A DNA stretch of 33,928 nucleotides from contig CAMPUL010000016.1 in the NCBI GenBank assembly GCA_946997215.1, forward strand, positions 1 to 33,928. Reading direction: 5' to 3'. Position numbers and translations under genes: made by a program. This DNA is from Gardnerella vaginalis. GTDB lineage: Bacteria > Actinomycetota > Actinomycetes > Actinomycetales > Bifidobacteriaceae. Positions 20,053 to 27,303 of this stretch are shown in pieces (the stretch's first letter is position 1; the number at the start of each line of letters is the position of its first letter). Under the pieces are notes generated by a model, which saw only the letters and a program-made list of their open reading frames with translations, was not told the DNA's origin and ran no database searches.

Positions 20053-20107
20053 TTTTATTGCTTACGTAAGTTTTATTGCTTTTGTAAGTTTTATAAACTT
20101 GCGCAAG
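20053..20107. repeat. 18-bp tandem repeat, about three copies
   Basis: TTTTATTGCTTACGTAAG at 20053-20070, TTTTATTGCTTTTGTAAG at 20071-20088, and a decayed copy TTTTATAAACTTGCGCAAG at 20089-20107, between the atpC stop and its terminator. Confidence 0.85.
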
Positions 20108-20124
20108 TTGAGTAATCTCTTATT

Positions 20125-20163
20125 AAGACAGGAGTTTGGGTATCCCGAGCTCCTGTCTTTTTG
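20125..20163 (+). terminator. Intrinsic terminator of the ATP synthase operon
   Basis: A 10-bp perfect stem AAGACAGGAG (20125-20134) with CTCCTGTCTT (20150-20159), an inner GGG/CCC pairing, and five T at 20158-20162 followed by GTTTTT. Confidence 0.95.
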
Positions 20164-20217
20164 TTTTTATTGCGCGCGTAAAGAAAATAGATCTCAGAGG
20201 CGAAACACTGTTAATAT

Positions 20218-20235
20218 CTCAGTCAACGAACTGAG
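20218..20235. terminator. Small hairpin after the AAA ATPase gene
   Basis: CTCAGT (20218-20223) pairs with ACTGAG (20230-20235) around a six-base loop. It is 11 bp downstream of the minus-strand stop codon, but no clear U run follows on that strand, so its role as a terminator is uncertain. Confidence 0.35.
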
Positions 20236-20245
20236 AAAGTAATGC

Positions 20246-21541
20246 TTACAAACTAAACGGCGTGCTTGCGTTAAGCAGCCACTGTGCTATGTCTATTACG
20301 CGGATTCCTTCAATGTCGTAAGAATCGTGGCGAGTGTTTGCAAGCAGAATTTTAGGATAAGCGTCTTTTATTGCTTTTAGTGGCGAAAGTTCGCGCTCCA
20401 ATGTTGCGTCGTCGCTAATGTTGTCTGAAACTTGAATATAAAGCTTTTTGCTCGCCTTTACTGCCACAAAATCTACTTCTTTTTGGTAAAGTTTGCCAAC
20501 ATAAATCGTGTAGCCTCTTCGCATAAGCTCAAGTGCCACAATATTTTCGTACGCTTTTCCGTAATCCATATTTCGCGTTCCTAGAATTGCGTAGCGTAGC
20601 GCGGTATCTGCTAAATAGTATTTTTCGTTTGTTTCTAAATATTTTTTGCCGCGAATATCGTAACGTTTTACTTTATAAAACATGAATGCATTGCATAAAT
20701 ATTTTAGATAATTTCCAACTGTTACATGCGTTGTTTCAATCTGATTCTTCTTAAGTATTGAGCTTACATTGTTTGCGGTTGTTAGATTTGCAATATTATC
20801 CATTAAAAATTCGCATATTGAGTCAAGAAGTGACACTTCCGATATTGCGTATTTGTCTACTAAGTCGCGTTTAACAAGAGTTGTATACACGTTTTTTATG
20901 TACGCTTGTGCATCGTCTTGGTTTGCGTAAACGTATGATCCTGCAAGCCCGCCCTGTTGTAAATACTTTTGCAAAGCATCGTTAAAGTTGTTTTCTACTT
21001 CAAAGTACTCGCAATATTCTGCAAAACTAAACGGGAATACTGGTATTTCAATAAATCTTCCACTGAATAGTGTTGCAAGATCCGAACTAAGTAAGAATGC
21101 GTTGGATCCCGTTAAGTAAATATCGTATTTATTGCTATTGTGAAGGCTGTTAATCGCAAGCTCAAATTTTGGGCATAATTGCACTTCGTCAATCATAAGA
21201 ACGTTGTACGCTTCGGGAACGTAACGGCTTTCAACGTATTCAAAAAGGCTTTTGTAATTTTTTAGATTTTCATAATTTAGGTTATTAAAGTCGATGCTGA
21301 TTATGTTAAGTTCTTTGTTGTTTGTGTTAGTTGGTTGTAGTTCGTTTGGCTGATGTGCGTGTTTGGCTGATGCATAAAGTTTGTTACTTTGATTGCCATA
21401 AGTGTTTTCTAAATAGGTGCAGTAAGCGCGCAACAACTCCGATTTTCCACTACGCCGAATACCAGTAATGATTTTTATATCTGGTGTGCATTTAACGCGT
21501 TTGAGGCGATTTAAGTAATCTGTTCTCTCAATGAGCTTCAT
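20246..21541 (-). CDS. AAA ATPase with DUF4143 C-terminal domain
   Basis: A 431-residue protein with an AAA_14-type ATPase core and a C-terminal DUF4143 region. Walker A is GIRRSGKS (27-34), Walker B-like VLMIDEVQL, sensor-like IYLTGSNAFLLS, then LFSGRFIEIPVFPFSF, a common string in this family. The DUF4143 part (about 240-430) has the nuclease-like fold core VGKLYQKEVDFVAVKASKKLYIQVS. The family is common in host-associated bacteria and its function is not settled. Residues 52-77 are a low-complexity insertion (Asn/Gln/Thr/His-rich). The start ATG 21541 lacks a strong ribosome-binding site. The gene is isolated between the atp operon and the iron locus, with an unusual repeat array directly upstream, so it may be an acquired cassette. 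Confidence 0.9.
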   Translation of the reverse strand: MKLIERTDYLNRLKRVKCTPDIKIITGIRRSGKSELLRAYCTYLENTYGNQSNKLYASAKHAHQPNELQPTNTNNKELNIISIDFNNLNYENLKNYKSLFEYVESRYVPEAYNVLMIDEVQLCPKFELAINSLHNSNKYDIYLTGSNAFLLSSDLATLFSGRFIEIPVFPFSFAEYCEYFEVENNFNDALQKYLQQGGLAGSYVYANQDDAQAYIKNVYTTLVKRDLVDKYAISEVSLLDSICEFLMDNIANLTTANNVSSILKKNQIETTHVTVGNYLKYLCNAFMFYKVKRYDIRGKKYLETNEKYYLADTALRYAILGTRNMDYGKAYENIVALELMRRGYTIYVGKLYQKEVDFVAVKASKKLYIQVSDNISDDATLERELSPLKAIKDAYPKILLANTRHDSYDIEGIRVIDIAQWLLNASTPFSL

Positions 21542-21555
21542 TGCAATCGCCTTTC

Positions 21556-21700
21556 GTCTTCAAAACCGTATTATTTTTCACTTTTGAAAGCAAACACGTA
21601 TTTCTACTTTCAAAACTTTAATTTTATTTTACTTTTGAAAGTATTATATCATTTTCACTTTCAAAACTGTAATATTTTTTAAGTTTTGAAAGTGGGTGCC
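21556..21700. repeat. 51-bp-period tandem repeat with an inverted repeat in each unit
   Basis: Left arms (C)TTTCAAAAC occur at about 21558, 21607 and 21658 and right arms TTTTGAAAG at 21582, 21633 and 21684; the right arms are exactly 51 bp apart. Each unit is a dyad of about 36 bp (9-bp arms around an AT-rich centre) plus a 15-16-bp variable joint. It occupies the whole region just upstream of the AAA ATPase start codon, where the promoter must lie. Confidence 0.85.
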
Positions 21701-21786
21701 TGTTTGCCTTAACGTTCGAAGGCCCTTTTGTATTCCGTTTATTGCGTTCTGTTCATTATGTTTTGAGGCTTGTGTGAACGTCTTCT

Positions 21787-21825
21787 CACTTCGCAAAATT
21801 AAAAAATTTTCAAATTTGCGAAGTG
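21787..21825. repeat. 11-bp perfect inverted repeat related to the 51-bp array
   Basis: CACTTCGCAAA (21787-21797) faces TTTGCGAAGTG (21815-21825) across a 17-nt AT-rich centre, followed by GG. Layout and ends (CACTT...AAGTGGG) match the third unit of the neighbouring array, but the arm centres differ and still pair. The rest of 21701-22079 holds no gene that I can support. Confidence 0.7.
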
Positions 21826-22079
21826 GGATTTGGCTGGTTTTGCAGCGTTGGATTTGCTCGGCATTAAGGTGCGTAAATTGTGTTACGCCGAAACGAGTGG
21901 CGTGATGTTGCCGATGCTTCCGATGTTTCTATAGCGCATTTTTGCGAAAATGTAGGTATAGAACATGTCTTTCTGTAAACCATGACGACATTTTGCTGTT
22001 TTGTGGCTTTTTGGGTGTGGGATATTGTTGTGGTTTTTTATGATTGATAAAGTGTTTGATGTTGGGAGTGAGGCAAGTG

Positions 22080-23111
22080 ATGTTTGGGAATGTAATGGCG
22101 ATTGAGCGCGCGCTTGGCACGGGGATTATTATCTCTAGCAGCGTGCCGATTTCGCAGCGCGTGCAGAAGCGGATTCGCGATTTTATTGAAGAGTATGAAT
22201 CGGTGCTTTCGCGCTTTCGTGCGGATTCGCTTGTTTCGCGCATGGCTCGTGCGGAGCATGGCGGTGAGTTTGAGTTTCCAGCATGGGCTCAGCCTCTTTT
22301 TGCGCTTTATAGCGAGTTTTACGCTGCAACGCACGGTGCTTTCGACGCGTGCATTGGCGCGGATTTGCTTGCGCTTGGCTACAGCAATTCTGTTCACTTT
22401 ATTCCGCAATCCGCAGTTAGTGCAGGTAAGAATGAGAATAGTAGCAGTGATAGTTGGTCTAACTATCGCCGCGCTTTGCCAATTACGTGGGCAGATATTT
22501 CGCAAGGTGGCGGCGGCACAACGCTTTGCACAAATCAGCCAGTGCAGCTTGATTTTGGTGCAGCTGGAAAAGGCTATTTTGTAGATCTTGTAACGCAGAT
22601 TATTAAAGAGGAGCTTAGCGAGCAGCTTCATGCTGATTTTGATTTTTTGGTAAACGCTGGTGGTGATATGCGCGCTTACTTTAGCGAAGAGAATAGTCAA
22701 ATAAAAGTGGCTCTGGAAAATCCTTTTGACACAACTCAAGCAATTGGAGTGGCATCAATCGTAAGCGGGGCGTTGTGTGCATCGTCTAATGCAAGAAGGC
22801 GATGGAAAGTAAAAGATGCAAGTGGCTTTGAGTTTAATTTAATTGCGACTCACTTGATTAATGCGCTTGACGGCATTCCTGCTTGCGATTTATGCGCAAG
22901 TTGGGCGTATATTCCTGCTAAAACTTGCGATTTTCCAACGGCTTATGCCGACGCGATTGCAAGTGCGTTGTTTGTATCGAAAGAAAGCGATTTGCAAAAA
23001 ATCGTGCAAACCACCAGTGCTGAGTTTGCTGTAATACTGCCAAATTATGCGCTTCGCAAAACGTGTGCCTTCCCAGCGCGCTTTTTTGCCGAGTCAATTC
23101 AAAAAGATTGA
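22080..23111 (+). CDS. apbE: ApbE, FAD:protein FMN transferase
   Basis: A 343-residue flavin transferase; the family splits FAD and attaches FMN covalently to Thr/Ser in exported FMN-binding proteins, using Mg. Motifs visible are an N-terminal ALGTGIIISS strand, the LDFGAAGKGYFVD loop (about 158-169), VNAGGDMRAY (about 191-199), the ATHLINALDG histidine loop (about 256-265) and AYADAIASALF near 288-298. ATG 22080 is chosen over an in-frame TTG at 22044 because GTGAGG lies six bases before it. No signal peptide or lipobox is visible from either start, unlike most ApbE proteins of Gram-positive bacteria. It lies 322 bp upstream of the FTR1 gene on the same strand, and a probable substrate is encoded at 30943. 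Confidence 0.93.
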   Translation: MFGNVMAIERALGTGIIISSSVPISQRVQKRIRDFIEEYESVLSRFRADSLVSRMARAEHGGEFEFPAWAQPLFALYSEFYAATHGAFDACIGADLLALGYSNSVHFIPQSAVSAGKNENSSSDSWSNYRRALPITWADISQGGGGTTLCTNQPVQLDFGAAGKGYFVDLVTQIIKEELSEQLHADFDFLVNAGGDMRAYFSEENSQIKVALENPFDTTQAIGVASIVSGALCASSNARRRWKVKDASGFEFNLIATHLINALDGIPACDLCASWAYIPAKTCDFPTAYADAIASALFVSKESDLQKIVQTTSAEFAVILPNYALRKTCAFPARFFAESIQKD

Positions 23112-23126
23112 TAATTATCGTTATCA
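23108..23126. promoter_or_regulatory. Fur-box-like palindrome
   Basis: TTGATAA and TTATCAA face each other across ATTATCG-type centre sequence, giving an arrangement close to the GATAATnATnATTATC consensus of Fur boxes. It overlaps the last codons of apbE and heads the 322-bp gap before the iron permease gene. Assignment to Fur is by resemblance and context only. Confidence 0.45.
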
Positions 23127-23166
23127 ATATCATTTTTGTAATATTTGCGAGTTTTTTGCGCTGAAC

Positions 23167-23187
23167 TATATCAATCTACTTGATATA
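23167..23187. promoter_or_regulatory. Perfect palindrome upstream of the iron locus
   Basis: TATATCAA (23167-23174) faces TTGATATA (23180-23187) across five bases, an operator-like spacing. No U run follows, so it is not a terminator. The rest of the gap to 23433 is AT-rich with AAAACTGAA/AGCTAAAAG-like imperfect repeats (about 23298-23360); no gene is seen. Confidence 0.5.
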
Positions 23188-23433
23188 TCGATATTATGTT
23201 GATGGGGTTACTTGCGAGGCGACTTCAAACATAACAAAACGGAACAAGTTCTAATAAAACAGAACAACCGCGTGGAAATCGCCAAAAAATTTGAACGATT
23301 AAAACTGAAAACTGAAGCTAAAAGCTACAAGCTTAAAACTAAAAGCTGCAGATAAAACTAAAAAATAGGACGAAAACAAAAGAAGTTGGGTGCGCTCAAT
23401 GGGGATTAGGGCCAAAGGAGATATGGAGACATT

Positions 23434-25191
23434 ATGCACGCGTGTGCAAAAACGCGCCAAAAAGCACAGCAAGTGTATGCATTTTTACTTGCGATATGCG
23501 TTTTTGTAAGTTGCGCAATAGGGTTTGCTGGAGTTGCTGGAGTTGCTGGATTTGCTGGTCTAATCGCAGCTCCAACGCCTGCTTATGCTACGGATGCCAA
23601 TAGAACATATAACACTTGGTCGGAAGTTTCTTTAGCTATTAAAGATCAGCTAGAACAAGGCAAAAGTGAGTATGCAAACGCAAATATGGCAGGAGCAGCA
23701 ACCAGGTTTCAAGCCGCATACAACTCTGTTTATGTAGCTTCAAACATGATTACAGTTGTGCGAGATACGATTAGTCAAGATAAAGTTCAATCGCAAAGTG
23801 ACCAATTCCAACAGTTGCAAACGCTGGTTTATCAACAAAATCAGGCCGCGCAAATTAGTGAAGTTGTATCTGCTTTAGAAGCAGACGTTGCGCAAAGTGC
23901 ATCTCAATTAGACGCAAACGCAAGTCTAGATAAGCCGAATGTTTATGCATCCAAATTGCGCGCTCAAATCGCAAAAGAACGCAAAAAACTCGATGCTGCA
24001 AAAAAGAAGAATCTTGGGCGAAACGGCAGAACTTGGAGCCAAGTAGCGCGAGAAATGAACGTTATACTAGATAAATCTGCATCAACATACAAAGCAGCAA
24101 AAGGAAACAAGCCAGAAGTTGCCAAAGCTGTTGATTTAGTAAACGAAGCCTACTACCAGTATTACGAAAAGCTCGGCTTTGAAAAGAATGTTATGAACGC
24201 AATAAGCGGAAGCCGAGTAAGCACTGTTGAATATCAATTCAAAGAGTGCAGGCAAGCTATGAACAATGGCAAATCGTTTGCGCAAACAAAAAAGTTCGTT
24301 ACAGATCTTAAGTCAATGCTTATTGAAGATGCTGCAAAACTAGACGGCGGAGCGGCGGCCAATGCTAATCCGTTTATGCAATTTATAACAAGCTCCTTTG
24401 GTCAGGCTTTTATAATCTTGCTGCGCGAAGGATTGGAAGCGCTGCTGGTTGTGGCTGCAATAATCGCGTATCTTATTAAATCTGGGCACAAGAGCATGGT
24501 TAAGTACATTTACATGGGGCTTGTTGCTGGAATTGCGGCGTCGCTTATTGTTGCTGCGCTTTTTGGATTGTTGTTCAACGGCTCTGGCCCGCAGCAAGAG
24601 ATTACGGAAGGCGTTGTGGCGCTGTTTGCAATGCTCATGCTGCTGTACACAAGCAATTGGATGATTTCAAGATCTTCTGTGCAAGCTTGGAACGAGTATA
24701 TTCGCAACCAAACAACGGCAGCTGTTTCTAAAGGCAGCTTGATTTCTCTAGCGTTGCTAAGCTTCCTAGCGGTATTCCGCGAAGGCGCAGAAACAGTAAT
24801 CTTCTACCAGGCGATTTTTGCTGTATCAAGCGGAGCTGACTCCATGATTTGGGGCGGATTCGTGGCTGCAGCCGCCGTGCTGGTTGTAATCTTCTTGCTG
24901 ATTCGCTTTGCATCTGTGCGCATACCGATTCGCCCGTTCTTTGCAGGAACAAGCGCGCTTATGTGCATTTTAGTGGTGATTTTTGCTGGCGGAGGTGTGC
25001 ATGCGCTTATAGAGGGCGATGCGCTCGCTGGCGCGTATATTCAAGGCTTGCCAACTAACGATTGGCTTGGATTCTATCCGTACGTTGAAACGATTTCGGC
25101 GCAAGTCGTAGCTGCAATCGTAGTTATTGCGCTGCTTTGTGCGAGTTTTGTGCGCGCGCACAAATCGCAAGCAACCGTTGACAACAGTTAA
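23434..25191 (+). CDS. FTR1-family iron permease with extracytoplasmic helical domain
   Basis: A 585-residue protein. The signal peptide (1-52) ends near PAYATDA and contains four 9-bp DNA repeats coding GVAGVAGFAG. Residues 55-305 are a helical, Gln/Lys-rich extracytoplasmic domain. Residues 315-575 are the seven-helix FTR1/EfeU permease with the two REXXE iron motifs, REGLE at 331-335 and REGAE at 449-453. FTR1 proteins move iron across the membrane, usually with a partner redox or metal-binding protein. GGAG lies five bases before ATG 23434. It is the first gene of a seven-gene plus-strand run to 31566. The layout resembles EfeU-type permeases with an N-terminal extension, and the bfeU gene of Bifidobacterium breve as I recall. 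Confidence 0.92.
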   Translation: MHACAKTRQKAQQVYAFLLAICVFVSCAIGFAGVAGVAGFAGLIAAPTPAYATDANRTYNTWSEVSLAIKDQLEQGKSEYANANMAGAATRFQAAYNSVYVASNMITVVRDTISQDKVQSQSDQFQQLQTLVYQQNQAAQISEVVSALEADVAQSASQLDANASLDKPNVYASKLRAQIAKERKKLDAAKKKNLGRNGRTWSQVAREMNVILDKSASTYKAAKGNKPEVAKAVDLVNEAYYQYYEKLGFEKNVMNAISGSRVSTVEYQFKECRQAMNNGKSFAQTKKFVTDLKSMLIEDAAKLDGGAAANANPFMQFITSSFGQAFIILLREGLEALLVVAAIIAYLIKSGHKSMVKYIYMGLVAGIAASLIVAALFGLLFNGSGPQQEITEGVVALFAMLMLLYTSNWMISRSSVQAWNEYIRNQTTAAVSKGSLISLALLSFLAVFREGAETVIFYQAIFAVSSGADSMIWGGFVAAAAVLVVIFLLIRFASVRIPIRPFFAGTSALMCILVVIFAGGGVHALIEGDALAGAYIQGLPTNDWLGFYPYVETISAQVVAAIVVIALLCASFVRAHKSQATVDNS

Positions 25192-25200
25192 CGGATAAGT

Positions 25201-25226
25201 CAAAACTAAAAATCAAAACTAAAAAT
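25201..25226. repeat. 13-bp direct repeat
   Basis: CAAAACTAAAAAT is present twice in tandem (25201-25213, 25214-25226) between the permease stop and the P19-type gene. Confidence 0.85.
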
Positions 25227-25265
25227 CAAGCAATAATAAACAATAACTAATAGAAAAGGTTAGAT

Positions 25266-25898
25266 ATGAAGAATAAAAAGATGATGGCAATTGCAGCCTT
25301 AGCGCTCGCAGGAATGCTAACACTCACTGGTTGCGGTGCAAATGGAAACGCGGCAAAATCTGCGTCAAAGCCACAATCATCCGAGCAAAAGGCTGACGAC
25401 AAGGGCGGAGACAAGGGCTTTGAAGAGGTTCCAGTTGGACCTAACCAAGACCAGAACATTGGCCCGCTTACGATTGGCGCCGTGTACTTCCAGCCAGTCG
25501 ATATGGTTCCAGCAGGCATGGGCTTAAAGGCAAGCGAGGCAAGCTTCCACCTTGAGGCAGATATTCACGCAAACAAGGAAGGCACAAAGCTTGGCTACGG
25601 TAAGGGCGAGTTCATTCCAGATTTGACTGTGAATTATCAAATTATTGATAAAGCTAGCGGCGATGCTGTTGTAAAGGGTACGTTTATGCAAATGAACGCT
25701 TCCGACGGCCCACACTACGGCGCAAATGTTAAGCTCGATAAGGCTGGAAACTACAAGTTGGTGCTTTCTGTTGAATCGCCAGAAAAGAAGGGTTGGATGC
25801 TTCACGTAGATCCTGCTACGGGCGTGACTGGCCGATTCTGGACTGAGCCAATTACCGCTACATTCGACGATTGGAAGTACACTCCACGTCAGTGGTAA
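25266..25898 (+). CDS. P19/Tp34-type iron transport lipoprotein
   Basis: A 210-residue exported metal-binding protein. The signal peptide ends in lipobox LTGC (C23), followed by a Lys/Ser/Asp linker to about 58. The rest matches the P19/Tp34 (FetP-like) fold: VYFQPVDMVPAGMGL with M80, FHLEADIHA with H95, E97 and H101, GYGKGEFIPDLTVNYQI, DGPHYGANVKL with H150, and WMLHVDP with H180. In the family these Met, His and Glu residues bind copper and iron at the dimer interface. It is the usual partner of FTR1 permeases, delivering iron to them. AAAGG lies eight bases before ATG 25266. It lies 74 bp after the permease gene. Confidence 0.93.
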   Translation: MKNKKMMAIAALALAGMLTLTGCGANGNAAKSASKPQSSEQKADDKGGDKGFEEVPVGPNQDQNIGPLTIGAVYFQPVDMVPAGMGLKASEASFHLEADIHANKEGTKLGYGKGEFIPDLTVNYQIIDKASGDAVVKGTFMQMNASDGPHYGANVKLDKAGNYKLVLSVESPEKKGWMLHVDPATGVTGRFWTEPITATFDDWKYTPRQW

Positions 25899-26019
25899 TT
25901 TTGCCAGTGGTAGTTTTGCCAATAAAATGCATGAGTAATGCATAAATAGTGCAAAATGGCGCATAAATAAAAAACAAAAATAGATAACAAATAACACGTA
26001 AACAGCAAAGGAGGGAGAC

Positions 26020-27291
26020 ATGCTCAGGCTGTTCGTTACAGTACTTCCAGGGCTGCTCCCTCTTGCGCTGCTTACAATGGGATTAAGTGCAACTCTAAGC
26101 GTTGGCGAGGGGCGAGATAAGCCAATCAGCTCTCGCTGGCGACTTTTCGGCTTGATTTTTGGAACAGTTGCGGCGCTTGTTTTTGCATTTTTGCGCGCAA
26201 GCGTGGTGATTAATCAGCGCAATTTTGTGAATCTTCCAGCGCTCTGCATTGCAGTTCCGCTAGACGTTGCCACAATCGCTTGTGTTGGCGCATCTGGCAA
26301 AACGGTTGCAAAATGGCGCAAAAATCCGCTGCCTTTGCACATAAGTAATGCAATTGGCGCGCTTTGCCTAGCGTTTACAGTGTTTTACGCGCTTCCAGAC
26401 GTGATTTTGCAGCTTACGATTTTCGTTGACTCCAGCACGCCTCCGTTTACTTCCGATATGCTTCTTCGCGCGCTAGGATTTATTCTTGGCGCGGCTGCTG
26501 CGATTTGCATAAGTCTTATGGTGCGATCTTTGCGCACAACCGCGAGTATTGGCGCCTTTAAAATCGCAATTATTCTAAGCTTAATAATCTTGCTAATTCA
26601 GCATTTAACATCCCTGCTGCAAATTATGCAAGGAAGTATTTTGCTGTATATAGACGATTTTTCGTTTAGCATTCTTGTTTGGCTTATAAACAACGCTCCG
26701 CTTATGATTATGGCGCAAATTTGCGTGTTTTTGATTCCTGCATTCGCCTCTCTTGTAATTGGTTTTAAGACGCCTGTAGTTGGAGAAAATCCTGCACAAA
26801 TCCGCGCAAAGCGAGCGTTTAAGCGCAAGTCTAGAAGGTCCGCGCTTGCAGCTCTTTTGGCTGCAATCGTAGTAATACTTACTCTTACTGCTGGCGTGTC
26901 TCTTATGAATATTAAGCCAACTCTTACGCCTCCAGAACCGTATGAGTTGCACGATGGCGTAGCAACAATCAACTTTGTTCAAATTAGCGATGGCCACTTG
27001 CATCGATTCCAATACAAAGCTAAAGATGGCACTGTTATGCGCTTTATAATCATCAAGAAAAATGGTGGAGCGTATGGCGTGGGCTTGGACGCTTGCGAAA
27101 ATTGCGGCGATGCAGGCTACTACGAAAAAGATGGCAAGATAATATGCCGAAAATGCGATGTTGCTATAAATTTGGCGACTATTGGATTTAAGGGCGGATG
27201 CAACCCGATTCCATTCCCGTACAAGGCTGGTGGTGGCAAAATTACCATTCACACAGCCGATTTAGACGTGCTTAGCTCGCACTTTAAGTAG
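26020..27291 (+). CDS. DUF2318 membrane protein with cysteine-rich extracytoplasmic domain
   Basis: A 423-residue protein with seven or eight hydrophobic helices (residues 5-250), a basic cytoplasmic segment (260-273), one more helix (274-298) and a C-terminal exported domain. That domain (310-423) has H326 and H328, two pairs CENC (359-362) and CRKC (376-379), and a further C394 in KGGCNP, the pattern of the DUF2318 iron-sulfur-like domain. In p19/FTR1 loci the homologue is thought to take part in iron reduction or electron transfer, though its cofactor is not settled. GGAGGGAG lies before ATG 26020. The next gene starts 13 bp after its stop. Confidence 0.92.
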   Translation: MLRLFVTVLPGLLPLALLTMGLSATLSVGEGRDKPISSRWRLFGLIFGTVAALVFAFLRASVVINQRNFVNLPALCIAVPLDVATIACVGASGKTVAKWRKNPLPLHISNAIGALCLAFTVFYALPDVILQLTIFVDSSTPPFTSDMLLRALGFILGAAAAICISLMVRSLRTTASIGAFKIAIILSLIILLIQHLTSLLQIMQGSILLYIDDFSFSILVWLINNAPLMIMAQICVFLIPAFASLVIGFKTPVVGENPAQIRAKRAFKRKSRRSALAALLAAIVVILTLTAGVSLMNIKPTLTPPEPYELHDGVATINFVQISDGHLHRFQYKAKDGTVMRFIIIKKNGGAYGVGLDACENCGDAGYYEKDGKIICRKCDVAINLATIGFKGGCNPIPFPYKAGGGKITIHTADLDVLSSHFK

Positions 27292-27303
27292 GAGTGCTTG
27301 CAA

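Noticed and set aside
20246..21541. Insertion sequence or prophage
   Set aside because: The ATPase has an isolated, accessory look, but no transposase, integrase or target-site duplication is visible in the window.
21556..21700. CRISPR array
   Set aside because: The units have a repeat-plus-spacer look, but copies are degenerate, the joints are only 15-16 bp, there are fewer than three full units and no cas gene is nearby.
21696..21905. 69-codon plus-strand frame between the repeat array and apbE
   Set aside because: It starts at a repeat edge with no ribosome-binding site and spans the 21787-21825 hairpin; no protein-like pattern.
22038..22739. 233-codon minus-strand frame antisense to apbE
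   Set aside because: It is a shadow of the conserved apbE frame with Arg/Ile/Ser-rich antisense composition.
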